From NCBI RefSeq assembly GCF_003945765.1, contig NZ_CP027712.1:5456001-5520000 (forward strand): a DNA stretch of 64,000 nucleotides, in the 5' to 3' direction. Shown one piece after another: positions 25,890 to 34,804 of this stretch; within the stretch, counting starts at the first letter, position 1; each line of letters begins with the position of its first letter. The translations under genes were made by a program, and so were the position numbers. Under the pieces are notes generated by a model. It searched no databases. It saw only the letters and a list, made by a program, of their open reading frames with translations, and was not told the DNA's origin. The DNA comes from Pseudomonas chlororaphis subsp. chlororaphis. Lineage in GTDB: Bacteria; Pseudomonadota; Gammaproteobacteria; Pseudomonadales; Pseudomonadaceae.

Positions 25890-26136
25890 TCAGTGGGGTG
25901 TGCAGTATAAAAAGCTGACGACAGGCTTTTTCACTCTATAAACAGCTAAATTTAGAGAGAAATCTCGGTATTTTCGGGTTTTACCGAGTGGCATTACCTG
26001 GAATTTTCGCCGTTTGTCATTTTTGAACGGCGCCGAGTATTGCACAGCCATGGGGCAGCGTCATGCCCCTACCTAGGACCTATTTACTGGTCGCGATGGC
26101 TCTATCTCAAGCTTCTTTCGCCTCGCCCCATGCCCC

Positions 26137-26236
26137 GTAGGAGCGAGCTTGCTCGCGATAAACCCGAGGGCGCCGCGATGCTTTGGATACACCTAGCCAT
26201 CGTTGACGACCATCGCGAGCAAGCTCGCTCCTACAG
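26137..26236. repeat. REP doublet (GTAGGAGCGA family)
   Basis: GTAGGAGCGAGCTTGCTCGC and its inverse GCGAGCAAGCTCGCTCCTAC lie about 50 bases apart in the gap before the penicillin-binding protein gene. Confidence 0.9.
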
Positions 26237-26326
26237 GGGGAGATGAATGCTTTCAGGTCGCGCACAAATTTTTCACCATTGCCTACCACCGTCTAAGCTT
26301 CAGACAAGTCCGATCAATCTGCGTGA

Positions 26327-29300
26327 ATGGATCAGTCGACTATGGGTGCTTTGCGACAGACCGATTCGAGTAAAAAAGTAGTGCCAACTGATCGCGTGGA
26401 AGAAGCGCCTATCCCTGAGAAATCCCATTCAAGCCGGCTTTGGTGGCGGCTGTTCTGGCTATTGCTGCTGATGGCGCTGATCGCCCTGGGCTTTGCCGCG
26501 TCCAAGGAAATGCGCACCTCGAAACTGCAGGCGCGCGAGCTCAGCAAGTTCGCCGCGGACCTGAGCTATTCCGTAGCCCCCGGCCCCAGCGATGCCATCG
26601 TCTACCCCGGCGCCGGGCCCTTCGACAAGCGCCTGGGCTACAGCGCCCTCGATGATTTCCTGGCGCGCCTGCTCAAGCGCGGTTACGTGGTGGAGGCCCA
26701 GACCCGCTTCTCCCCCGCCTTGATGAACTACAGCGAAAACGGCTTCTTCGTCCCCTATACCGAGAAGATTCAGGCCGGGCTGTCGATCACCGATTGCCGC
26801 GCGGCGCCGCTCTATCAATTCAAGTACCCGCAACAGCTCTATTCGAACTTTGCCGCCATCCCGCCGGTGATGGTGCGCAGCCTGCTGTTCATCGAGAACC
26901 GCGAGTTGCTCGACCCCGACCAGCCCCTGGCCAACCCGGCGGTGGACTGGCCACGCTTCGCCAAAGCCGCCTGGTCGCAAGTGGCCAAGCTCCTGCACTT
27001 GCCAGGGCAGACGGCGGGCGGCAGTACCCTGGCGACCCAGCTGGAAAAGTACCGGCACTCGCCGGACGGCCTGACCGTGTCCGGCGCGGAAAAGATCCGG
27101 CAGATGATTTCCGCCAGCGTGCGTGCCTACCAGGGCGGCCAGCAGACCCTCGAGGCCCGGCGGCGCATCATTCGCGACTACCTCAACAGCGTGCCGCTGT
27201 CGGCCGTGCCCGGCCACGGTGAAGTGCATGGCATGGCCGAAGGACTGCGGGTCTGGTACGGCGCCGACTTCGCCCAGGTCAACGAGCAGCTGGCGAGCAC
27301 CGCCAACGATCCGCAGAGCCTGGCGCAACGCGGCCTGGCCCTGCGCCAGGTGCTGTCGTTGATGATCGCCCAGCGCCGGCCTTCGCATTACCTGTCCAAG
27401 GGCCGCCGGGAACTGGCCGAACTCACCGACAGCCATATCCGCCTGCTGACCCAGAATGGCGTGATCGATACGCCGCTGTCCGAAGCCGCCCTGGCCAGCA
27501 AGGCCACCTTCCGCGACTGGGTGCAGCAACCGACGATCCAGCCGATCGAAACCAACAAGGGCATCAGCGTCGCCCGCAGTCGCCTGGCCGGCTTGCTCAA
27601 CCGGCCGCTGTACGACCTCGATCGCCTCGACCTGTCCGCCACCAGCACCCTGCAAAGCGACCTGCAACGCCAGGCCACCGAATATCTCAAGCACCTGGCC
27701 GACCCGGTGTTCGCCGCCGAGATCGGCCTGCTCGGCGAACGCCTGCTGACGCCGACCAGCACCACCCAGGTGCGCTACAGCTTCACCCTGCTCGAGCTGA
27801 CGCCGGACGGTTCGCGGGTGCGGGTCCAGACCGACAGCACCGACCAGCCCTTCGACATCAACGAAGGCAGCAAGCTGGAGTTGGGCTCCACCGCCAAGCT
27901 GCGGGTCCTGACCACCTACCTGCAGATCATTGCCGAACTGTACGAGCAGTACGGCGCCGAAACCCCGGCGGTGCTGAAGAAAGTCGAGATCGCCGAACAG
28001 GACCGCCTGAGCCGCTGGGCCGTGGACTACCTGATCCAGAACAGCGACCGCAGCCTGCCGAAAATGCTCGAGGCGGCCCTGGACCGCAAATACTCGGCCA
28101 GCCCCGGCGAGAGTTTTTTCACCGGCGGCGGGCTGCACACCTTTCATAACTTCCGCAAGGAAGACAACGGCCGCATACCGACCCTGCGCGACGCCCTGCG
28201 CGAGTCGATCAACCTGCCCTTCATCCGCCTGATGCGCGACCTGGTGCGCTACAGCACCTACGCCGGCCCGAGCAACAGCGCCAACCTGCTCAAGGACGAC
28301 GGCGACCCGCGGCGCCAGGAATACCTGGCCAAGTTCGCCGACCGCGAGGGCACTTCTTTCCTCCTGCGGTTCTGGAAGAAATACCGCAACAAGGACACCC
28401 AGGCGCGCCTGGACACCTTCCTCGACAGCATGCACCCGACGCCGATCCGCCTGGCGGCCGTGCACCGCTACCTGCTGCCGGAAGCCAGCCAGGAGAGTTT
28501 CAACAGTTTCGTGCGCTCGCACCTCAAGGGCGCCAAGCTCACCGAGAAACTCACCGACGAACGCCTGGACAAGCTCTATTACAGCTACGGCCCCGGCTCC
28601 TACGACCTGCCCGACCAGGGCTACATCGCCAAAGTGCACCCGCTGGACCTGTGGCTGCTCGGCTACCTGTTGAACCACCCCGACGCCAAGTTCAGCGAGA
28701 TCGTCAAAGCCAGCGAATTCGAGCGCCAGGAGGTCTACAGCTGGCTGTTCAAGAGCCGGCACAAGAGCGCGCGGGACAGCCGCATCCGCACCATGCTGGA
28801 GATCGAGGCGTTCCTCGACATTCACCAGCGCTGGCAGAAAGTCGGTTATCCGTTCGACCACCTGGTGCCCTCGCTGGCGACCGCCATCGGCAGTTCCGGC
28901 GATCGCCCCGCGGCGCTGGCCGAACTGGTCGGCACCATTCTCAACGACGGCGTGCGCATGCCGACCCTGCGCATCGACAGCCTGCACTTCGCCGCCGATA
29001 CGCCGTATGAAACCAAGCTGGTCAACGACCCGGCCGAGGGCAAGCGGGTGATGCCTTCTGAAGTGGCCACGGCGCTGCGCGGCGCCCTGTCGCAAGTAGT
29101 GGATGCCGGTACCGCCAAGCGCCTCTCCGGCAGCTTCAAGCTGGCCGACGGCACCCCGCTGGCCATGGGCGGCAAGACCGGCACCGGCGACAACCGTATC
29201 GAGGCCATCGGCTCCGGCGGACGGATCCTCAGTTCGAAATCCATCAACCGCACCGCCACCTTCGTGTTCTATATCGGCGAACACCACTTCGGCACCCTGA

Positions 29301-29449
29301 CCGCCTATGTGCCGGGCGTCTCGGCGCAAGCCTTCAAGTTCACCTCGGCCTTGCCGGTCCAGGTGCTCAAGGGCATGGCGCCGATCCTCACGCCGTACCT
29401 GCAACCGGGCAGCAATACCCAATGCCTGGGCAGCCTGGCCCAACGCTGA
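26327..29449 (+). CDS. Bifunctional penicillin-binding protein (GT51 transglycosylase plus transpeptidase-like domain)
   Basis: This 1040-residue protein has a cytosolic N-terminus, one membrane anchor at about residues 38-60, then a GT51 glycan polymerase domain at roughly 170-350 (IENRELL as the catalytic-Glu motif, GGSTLATQLEKY, and RRRIIRDYLNSVPLS). The C-terminal penicillin-binding fold retains its motifs: STAK with Ser521, SIN with Ser627 and KTG with Lys950. It would polymerise and crosslink peptidoglycan in the periplasm. At 1040 residues it is longer than PBP1a/1b (about 770-850); the extra length lies between the SxN and KTG motifs. It has its own promoter region and is not in an operon. 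Confidence 0.85.
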   Translation: MDQSTMGALRQTDSSKKVVPTDRVEEAPIPEKSHSSRLWWRLFWLLLLMALIALGFAASKEMRTSKLQARELSKFAADLSYSVAPGPSDAIVYPGAGPFDKRLGYSALDDFLARLLKRGYVVEAQTRFSPALMNYSENGFFVPYTEKIQAGLSITDCRAAPLYQFKYPQQLYSNFAAIPPVMVRSLLFIENRELLDPDQPLANPAVDWPRFAKAAWSQVAKLLHLPGQTAGGSTLATQLEKYRHSPDGLTVSGAEKIRQMISASVRAYQGGQQTLEARRRIIRDYLNSVPLSAVPGHGEVHGMAEGLRVWYGADFAQVNEQLASTANDPQSLAQRGLALRQVLSLMIAQRRPSHYLSKGRRELAELTDSHIRLLTQNGVIDTPLSEAALASKATFRDWVQQPTIQPIETNKGISVARSRLAGLLNRPLYDLDRLDLSATSTLQSDLQRQATEYLKHLADPVFAAEIGLLGERLLTPTSTTQVRYSFTLLELTPDGSRVRVQTDSTDQPFDINEGSKLELGSTAKLRVLTTYLQIIAELYEQYGAETPAVLKKVEIAEQDRLSRWAVDYLIQNSDRSLPKMLEAALDRKYSASPGESFFTGGGLHTFHNFRKEDNGRIPTLRDALRESINLPFIRLMRDLVRYSTYAGPSNSANLLKDDGDPRRQEYLAKFADREGTSFLLRFWKKYRNKDTQARLDTFLDSMHPTPIRLAAVHRYLLPEASQESFNSFVRSHLKGAKLTEKLTDERLDKLYYSYGPGSYDLPDQGYIAKVHPLDLWLLGYLLNHPDAKFSEIVKASEFERQEVYSWLFKSRHKSARDSRIRTMLEIEAFLDIHQRWQKVGYPFDHLVPSLATAIGSSGDRPAALAELVGTILNDGVRMPTLRIDSLHFAADTPYETKLVNDPAEGKRVMPSEVATALRGALSQVVDAGTAKRLSGSFKLADGTPLAMGGKTGTGDNRIEAIGSGGRILSSKSINRTATFVFYIGEHHFGTLTAYVPGVSAQAFKFTSALPVQVLKGMAPILTPYLQPGSNTQCLGSLAQR

Positions 29450-29474
29450 AACCTCCCCCCGCAACGTAGCCGCC

Positions 29475-29613
29475 TGTAGCCGCTGCCGAGGCTGCGATCG
29501 GCTGCGTAGCGGCCGCAAACCGGGCAACCCCGCTGCTCCAGGTATCACTGCGGAGGCCGTTTTGCGAGGACTGCGTCCTCGATCGTAGCCTCGCGGGCTC
29601 GGCAGCGGCTACG
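29475..29613. repeat. REP doublet (GTAGCCGCTGCC family)
   Basis: CTGTAGCCGCTGCCGAGG and its inverse TCGGCAGCGGCTACGG border about 100 bases between the penicillin-binding protein gene and the PadR regulator gene. Confidence 0.8.
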
Positions 29614-29682
29614 GACTGTCTCGATTCTCCCCCTCTACGACAAACGGCTGGTGCGGCCAGCACGGAAGTACTTGCGCGGCCT

Positions 29683-29710
29683 TTAAGATATATCTTAAGT
29701 TATGTCTTAA
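29683..29710. promoter_or_regulatory. Tandem overlapping PadR/YqjI-type operators
   Basis: TTAAGATATATCTTAA at 29683-29698 is a perfect 16-base palindrome. A second, imperfect copy TTAAGTTATGTCTTAA (29695-29710) overlaps its last four bases. Both lie 21-48 bases before the regulator's start, over the likely -10 region. They are probably bound by the adjacent PadR protein in autoregulation. Confidence 0.7.
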
Positions 29711-29730
29711 TCGCACAGGAGAAAGAGAAA

Positions 29731-30306
29731 ATGAGAGAACACCACCACCCCCACCGTGAGTACGGCGACGGCCACGACGGTTTCGAAAAACGCCCCGGGC
29801 GCGAACGCGGCGGCCGTGGCCCACGGGTCTTCGCCCCCGGCGACCTGAAGTTGCTGTTGCTGGCGCTGATCGCCGAGCAGCCGTGCCACGGTTATGACCT
29901 GATCCGCCAGATCGAAGGCATGTTCGATGGCGCCTACAGCCCCAGCCCGGGCGTGATCTACCCAACCCTGACCTTCCTCGAAGAGAGCGAATTGATCAGC
30001 GGCGACGCCGAAGGCGGGAAAAAACGCTACAGCGTGACCGAGGCCGGCCGTCTGTCCTTACAGGACCAGGCGATTGCCCTGGATGGCGTGCGCATGCGCA
30101 TCGACGTCAGCAAGCGCTCGCTGCGCGGCCACGATCGCCCGGCGGAAATCCACGAGGCGGTGCACAACCTGCGCCACGCCCTGCAAATGCACCACGGCCG
30201 CTGGAACCCGCAAGAAATCCTGCGCGTCCGCGACCTGCTGAACAATACCGCCCGCGCCATCGTCGACGGCCCGGCCCCCTCTTCCACTCAGGAGTCAGCT
30301 GAATGA
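29731..30306 (+). CDS. PadR family metal-responsive regulator (YqjI-like)
   Basis: This 191-residue protein has a histidine-rich N-terminal tail (REHHHPHREYGDGHDG) suited to metal binding. The PadR winged HTH follows: GDLKLLLLALIAEQPCHGYDLIRQIE, PSPGVIYPTLTFLEESELI, KRYSVTEAGR. A C-terminal helical domain ends the protein. In E. coli the homologous pair YqjI/YqjH links nickel and iron homeostasis: YqjI represses the ferric reductase YqjH. The same order is found here, and the start of the siderophore-interacting protein overlaps this stop (ATGA). The visible palindromes upstream point to autorepression. Confidence 0.9.
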   Translation: MREHHHPHREYGDGHDGFEKRPGRERGGRGPRVFAPGDLKLLLLALIAEQPCHGYDLIRQIEGMFDGAYSPSPGVIYPTLTFLEESELISGDAEGGKKRYSVTEAGRLSLQDQAIALDGVRMRIDVSKRSLRGHDRPAEIHEAVHNLRHALQMHHGRWNPQEILRVRDLLNNTARAIVDGPAPSSTQESAE

Positions 30307-31088
30307 CCGCAGACACTTCGCCATCGATTCATCGGGTCAGCCACGAGATCAAACGCCGTCGCCTGGAAGTGCTGCGGGTGGTCGACCTGACCCCGCGCAT
30401 GCGCCGCATCACCCTGGGCGGGCCGGAACTCGCCGGTTTCATCAGCCTGGGCAGCGACGACCATATAAAGCTGCTGTTCCCACAGAACGCCGAACAGCAG
30501 GCGGCCCTGGAGACCCTGGTGCTGGGCCCGGGCAAGGACAACGGCGCGATGCCGGCCATGCGCGACTACACGCCACGGCGCTACGACCTGGACATCGGTG
30601 AACTGGATATCGATTTCGTGCTGCACGGCGACGGCCCTGCCTCGACCTGGGCCGAGCAGGCCAAGCCCGGTCAGTTCCTGCATATCGGCGGGCCGCGCGG
30701 CTCGATGATCGTGCCGGACATGTTCGACAGCTACCTGCTGATCGGCGATGAAACCGCGCTGCCGGCGATTGCCCGGCGCCTGGAGGAATTGCCGGCTGGG
30801 CGCCAGGTGCTGGCGGTGATCGAGATCCAGGACCCCGCCGAGCGCCAGGTGCTGCAGAGCGCGGCGCAGGTCGAGGTGATCTGGGTCGAGCGCGACGGCG
30901 GCCAGCAGGACCTGATCGGCACCGTGCGCGGGCTGCAGGTGCCGAGCGGCAAGCTGTACGCCTGGGTGGCCACGGAAAGCAAAGTCTCGCGGCAGATTCG
31001 CCGGGTGCTGCTGGACGAGCACCGGCTCGACGACGAGTTCGTCAAGGCCGCCGGTTATTGGCGCCTGGACAGTAGCGAAGAAGATTAA
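30303..31088 (+). CDS. Siderophore-interacting protein (ferric-chelate reductase, YqjH/ViuB-like)
   Basis: This 261-residue cytosolic flavoenzyme has an FAD-binding barrel with MRDYTPRRYD (the R-x-Y-[TS] isoalloxazine motif) and GPASTWAEQAKPGQFLHIGGPRGS. The NAD(P)H half follows with LLIGDETALPAIARRLEELP, and the protein ends with AAGYWRLDSSEED. It reduces ferric siderophore complexes to release Fe(II). It is cotranscribed with, and probably repressed by, the PadR protein. Confidence 0.92.
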   Translation: MTADTSPSIHRVSHEIKRRRLEVLRVVDLTPRMRRITLGGPELAGFISLGSDDHIKLLFPQNAEQQAALETLVLGPGKDNGAMPAMRDYTPRRYDLDIGELDIDFVLHGDGPASTWAEQAKPGQFLHIGGPRGSMIVPDMFDSYLLIGDETALPAIARRLEELPAGRQVLAVIEIQDPAERQVLQSAAQVEVIWVERDGGQQDLIGTVRGLQVPSGKLYAWVATESKVSRQIRRVLLDEHRLDDEFVKAAGYWRLDSSEED

Positions 31089-31108
31089 GCGGCGGCTTTG
31101 TCGCCTTT

Positions 31109-31187
31109 CGCGGGCAAGCCTCGCTCCTACAGAATTCAAGCGGAACACCGTCATTCATTTTCTGTAGGAGCGAGGCTTGCCCGCGAT
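31109..31187. repeat. REP doublet (GTAGGAGCGAGGCTTGCCCGC variant)
   Basis: CGCGGGCAAGCCTCGCTCCTACAG and CTGTAGGAGCGAGGCTTGCCCGCG face each other around about 30 bases, between convergent genes. This is the CCCGC variant of the family. Confidence 0.85.
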
Positions 31188-31211
31188 GACGCCCTTCCAG
31201 TCACCGCATAC

Positions 31212-31871
31212 TCAAGCCCGGCGCCGCCCCAGCCAACGATCCAGCCCGACCATCCCCAGCGCCACCAGCACGAACCCCGCCAGAATCCCCAGCGCATTCA
31301 CGAACGCCTGCGCATAGCCCAGCTTGCCCACATCGACAAAAGGATAGGGATACAGCCCCAGCACATGCCCGCGCAGCAGCACATAAGCGAAGTACAGCAG
31401 CGGGTAGAGCATCCACCCGGCGACATGCCGCAGCCCCAGGCGCCCCTTGGGCACGCAGCACCACCAGTAGACGAGAAACAGCAGCGGCATCACGTCGTGC
31501 AGCAACTCGTCCGCCACCAACTGCCAGCCCTGGGGATGCCACAGGTGACGCAGCAGCAGGCTGTACGCCAGCCCCACCACCACAATGCTGACCGCGATAC
31601 CGCTGCTGACCCAGGGTTGCAGAAAGAACCGCTGCCCGCGCGAGCTGCGCAGGTTCAAGGCACAGGTCAGCACCACCGCCACCAGGGTGTTGGTGAGCAC
31701 GGTGAAGAAACTGAAAAAGTTGATCAGCCCACCCAGCAGGCTGGCGTCCACCGTCCAGCGCAAATGGAGGATCAGGTACAGCTGGATCGTCAGCGCCAAC
31801 CAGCCGAGCAACGCGGCCAGCGCGGTGAACAGCCGTTTACCGCCTGAAGGAAAAACCGGCTCGACAGCCAT
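31212..31871 (-). CDS. Pr6Pr family membrane protein
   Basis: This 219-residue protein has six membrane helices and matches the Pr6Pr family: LINFFSFFTVLTNTLVAVVLTCAL, then WVSSGIAVSIVVVGLAYSLLLR, HDVMPLLFLVYWWCCVPKGRL, and YPYPFVDVGKLGY. The function of the family is not established. It is followed nine bases earlier on the same strand by the VF530-like gene, so the pair may be cotranscribed. Confidence 0.85.
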   Translation of the reverse strand: MAVEPVFPSGGKRLFTALAALLGWLALTIQLYLILHLRWTVDASLLGGLINFFSFFTVLTNTLVAVVLTCALNLRSSRGQRFFLQPWVSSGIAVSIVVVGLAYSLLLRHLWHPQGWQLVADELLHDVMPLLFLVYWWCCVPKGRLGLRHVAGWMLYPLLYFAYVLLRGHVLGLYPYPFVDVGKLGYAQAFVNALGILAGFVLVALGMVGLDRWLGRRRA

Positions 31872-31880
31872 CGAAGGTCC

Positions 31881-32111
31881 TTAGAGCGGGCGTTTGGTGC
31901 GCTGCAATTTCACGTACAGCTGCTCGACTTTCTCCCGCGCCCAGGGCGTCTTGCGCAAGAAGGTCAGGCTCGACTTGATGCTCGGGTCGCTCTTGAAGCA
32001 ACGGATATCGATGCGCTCGGCCAACCCCTGCCATTCGTAGTGTTCCACCAGCGCCTTGAGGATCTGTTCCAGGGTAACGCCGTGCAGCGGGTCGTTGTTC
32101 GTTGCAGTCAT
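31881..32111 (-). CDS. VF530-like small DNA-binding protein
   Basis: This 76-residue protein, with [51 protein letters not shown] and EKVEQLYV, matches the VF530 family whose structure from Vibrio suggested DNA binding. The biological role is unknown. It lies just upstream of the Pr6Pr gene on the same strand. Confidence 0.88.
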   Translation of the reverse strand: MTATNNDPLHGVTLEQILKALVEHYEWQGLAERIDIRCFKSDPSIKSSLTFLRKTPWAREKVEQLYVKLQRTKRPL

Positions 32112-32194
32112 GCCGGGCCTTTGAGCAAGAGAAAAAGGAAGTCGCGCACCTTAGCCGAGGGTTCGATCCGGTGGAAGGGCGAACACTCATCAAC

Positions 32195-32293
32195 TGTAGC
32201 CGCTGCCGCAGGCTGCGATAGCGCCGAAGGCGCTCATGCACCTGAGATCGCCACGAGCGTTCTGCTCGATCGCAGCCTGCAGCAGCGGCTACA
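32195..32293. repeat. REP doublet (GTAGCCGCTGCC family)
   Basis: CTGTAGCCGCTGCCGCAGG and its inverse GCAGCCTGCAGCAGCGGCTACA lie in the 350-base gap between divergent genes. The rest of the gap holds the Zur-like box and AT-rich promoter DNA. Confidence 0.85.
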
Positions 32294-32351
32294 TCGGAAC
32301 GAATGCCCCCCTTCTCCTGAAAAGTTCCTTTCTTTTTGTTCAGAAAGAGAT

Positions 32352-32364
32352 GTTATATTGTATC
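32352..32364. promoter_or_regulatory. Zur-box-like operator upstream of the TonB receptor
   Basis: GTTATATTGTATC matches GTTATA-N-TATAAC with two mismatches in the right arm, about 100 bases before the receptor start. The overlapping TTGTAT-CA-ATACAA palindrome (32358-32371) is a second dyad. The same left arm is present at rpmE2, another zinc-regulated gene in this window. Confidence 0.6.
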
Positions 32365-32461
32365 AATACAAAACAAACCCCTGATCCAGACACCTCGCCG
32401 TGTCACGCCTGTTCTCTTTTGACTCAAAGCGCACAGCCTCGCGCTTGCCAAGGAATGACCG

Positions 32462-34501
32462 ATGTCCCTCTCTGCCCCCCGCCCTTCTCGCTCTTTACTC
32501 TGGCGCCTGACACCGCTGTCCGCCGCCTTGCTGTTCGCCTCCCAGGCCCACGCCCTGGAGTTGCAACCGCAGGTCATCACCGCCAACCCCCTGGGCAGCC
32601 AGCAAACGGCAGCGCCGAGCACGGTACTGGAAGGCGACGACCTGACCCTGCAACAACAAGGCAGCCTCGGCGAAACCCTGAATAAACAGCCGGGCGTGTC
32701 TTCGTCCTACTTCGGCCCGGGCGCCAGCCGGCCGATCATTCGCGGCCTGGACGGCGATCGCATTCGCCTGCTGCGCAACGGTGTCGGCGCCCTGGATGCG
32801 TCGTCGCTGTCCTACGACCACGCCGTGCCGTTGGACCCGGTCAACGTCGAGCGCATCGAGATCGTCCGCGGCCCGGCCGCCCTGCTGTATGGCGGCAGCG
32901 CCATCGGCGGCGTGGTCAACACCTTCGACAACCGCATCCCCACCGCAGCCATCGAAGGCATCCACGGTGCCGGTGAATTGCGTTATGGCGGTGCCGACAC
33001 CACCCGCAGCAGCGCGGGCAAGCTGGAAGCCGGCAACGGCACCTTCGCCTTGCACCTGGACGCCAACTCGCGGCAGTTCAACGACCTGAAAATCCCCGGC
33101 TACGCCCGCAGCCGCCATGCCCCAGCGAGTGAAGACGGCAACGGCAAAAAAGGCCGCCTGGGCAACAGCGACGGCCGTCAGGACGGCGGCGCCATCGGCG
33201 GTTCCTACACCTGGGACGACGGTTACGCCGGGCTGTCCTATAGCAACTACGACTCCAACTACGGCTCGCCCGCCGAAGACGACGTGCGCATCCGCATGAA
33301 GCAGGATCACTACGCCTTCGCCTCGGAACTGCGCAACCTCGACGGCCCCTTCAGCTCGCTGAAGTTCGACGCCGGCTACACCGATTACGAGCACCGCGAA
33401 ATCGAAGGCGGCGAGACCGGCACCATTTTCAAGAACAAGGGTTACGAAGCCCGGGTCGAAGCGCGCCACCAGCTCCTCGGCCCGCTCAATGGGGTGATCG
33501 GCACCCAGGTCAGCCGCAGCGAATTTTCCGCGCTCGGCGAAGAAGCCTTCGTGCCCCAGACCGATACCGACAGCGCCGCGCTGTTCATCCTCGAAGAATT
33601 GCAGGCCACCGAGCGCCTGAAACTCAGCCTCGGCGGGCGCCTGGAACACACCCGCGTCGACCCGGACAGCAAAGGCAACGAGCGCTTCAGCCAGGCCGAC
33701 AGCTCCAACAGCTTCACCGCCGGCAGCCTGTCGTCCGGCGCGGTCTACACCCTGACGCCGATCTGGTCCGTGGCCGCCACCCTGGGCTACACCGAACGCG
33801 CGCCGACCTTCTACGAGCTGTATGCCAACGGCGCCCACGTGGCCACAGGCACCTATGAAGTCGGCGACGCCAACCTGTCGAAAGAAAAAGCCGTGTCCAG
33901 CGACCTGGCCCTGCGTTTCGACAACGGCACCCACAAAGGCAGCGTCGGGGTGTTCTACAGCCACTTCTCCAACTACATCGGGCTGCTCGGCAGCGGTCGC
34001 ACCCTCAACGATGAAGGCGAGGAGGACGCCGGTGGCATGCCGGAATACACCTACTCCGGGGTCCGCGCGCGGTTTGCCGGGATCGAGGCCCAGGACCACT
34101 GGAAGCTCGGCGAAAGCGCCTACGGCAAGTTCGCCCTGGAACTGTCCGGCGACTACACCCGCGCCAAGAACCTGGACAACGGCGAAGCCCTGCCACGCAT
34201 CGCGCCGCTGCGCCTGAACAGCGGCCTGCTGTGGGAACTGGATCGCTGGCAGGCGCGCATCGATGTCGAACACGCCGCCAGCCAGCGTCGCGTGCCGGAC
34301 AACGAAAGCGGCACCGACGGCTACACCACCCTGGGCGCCAGCGCCGGTTACCACTTCGACATCGGCAGCAGCCAGTGGCTGGCCTTCGTCAAGGGCGAGA
34401 ACCTGACCAACCAGACCGTGCGCTACGCCAGCTCGATCCTGCGCGACATCGCCCCGGCCCAGGGGCGCAGCATCGAGGTCGGCTTGCGTACCACCTTCTG
34501 A
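32462..34501 (+). CDS. znuD: TonB-dependent receptor, ZnuD-like (zinc)
   Basis: This 679-residue outer-membrane receptor has a signal peptide (LLWRLTPLSAALLFASQAHA), then a plug domain with GSLGETLNKQPGVSSSYFGPGASRPIIRGLDGDRIRLL and the block VERIEIVRGPAALLYGGSAIGGVVNTFDNRIP. A 22-strand barrel ends in the terminal aromatic (VGLRTTF). The barrel segment DYEHREIEGGETGTIFKNKGYEARVE resembles ZnuD, the zinc receptor of Neisseria, whose P. aeruginosa counterpart is zinc-repressed. A Zur-like box upstream supports zinc, but haem or another metal chelate is possible. It is monocistronic. Confidence 0.85.
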   Translation: MSLSAPRPSRSLLWRLTPLSAALLFASQAHALELQPQVITANPLGSQQTAAPSTVLEGDDLTLQQQGSLGETLNKQPGVSSSYFGPGASRPIIRGLDGDRIRLLRNGVGALDASSLSYDHAVPLDPVNVERIEIVRGPAALLYGGSAIGGVVNTFDNRIPTAAIEGIHGAGELRYGGADTTRSSAGKLEAGNGTFALHLDANSRQFNDLKIPGYARSRHAPASEDGNGKKGRLGNSDGRQDGGAIGGSYTWDDGYAGLSYSNYDSNYGSPAEDDVRIRMKQDHYAFASELRNLDGPFSSLKFDAGYTDYEHREIEGGETGTIFKNKGYEARVEARHQLLGPLNGVIGTQVSRSEFSALGEEAFVPQTDTDSAALFILEELQATERLKLSLGGRLEHTRVDPDSKGNERFSQADSSNSFTAGSLSSGAVYTLTPIWSVAATLGYTERAPTFYELYANGAHVATGTYEVGDANLSKEKAVSSDLALRFDNGTHKGSVGVFYSHFSNYIGLLGSGRTLNDEGEEDAGGMPEYTYSGVRARFAGIEAQDHWKLGESAYGKFALELSGDYTRAKNLDNGEALPRIAPLRLNSGLLWELDRWQARIDVEHAASQRRVPDNESGTDGYTTLGASAGYHFDIGSSQWLAFVKGENLTNQTVRYASSILRDIAPAQGRSIEVGLRTTF

Positions 34502-34512
34502 GGCTCTGACCC

Positions 34513-34537
34513 GCGACGGCCTGCAACGGGCCGTCGC
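34513..34537 (+). terminator. Hairpin downstream of the TonB receptor
   Basis: GCGACGGCC and GGCCGTCGC pair exactly around a 7-base loop, 11 bases after the stop codon. No T-run follows. The rest of the 300-base gap to the porin gene shows no ORF or clear regulatory site. Confidence 0.5.
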
Positions 34538-34804
34538 GCCACGGCTTTCCTGGCGTTCACCGCGCCAGCAGGCCCTGTGCTCCAGGAGGCGAGGCAGTAC
34601 TGTTACCGAATCCGAAATGATTCATGTCAACAAAAGCCCTTTCTCTCGCCTGGCCCCTGATTTATTCTTCGCGCCGCTCAAGCTGAATCCATTAATCCTG
34701 CCCTTTGAATCAGCTGTATTAACGTGCTCGCACTGCCGCGAACCGAGCCACGTCGAGCCTTTGCTTGCCTGCCCATTTCCCTGAATAAGACCAAGATTTC
34801 ACCT

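Noticed and set aside
26459..29548. Minus-strand ORF of over 1000 codons opposite the penicillin-binding protein gene
   Set aside because: It is repetitive GC-driven sequence full of V, G, L, A, Q and R, with no domain, no ribosome site, and lies opposite a well-supported gene. It is a shadow of the high GC third position.
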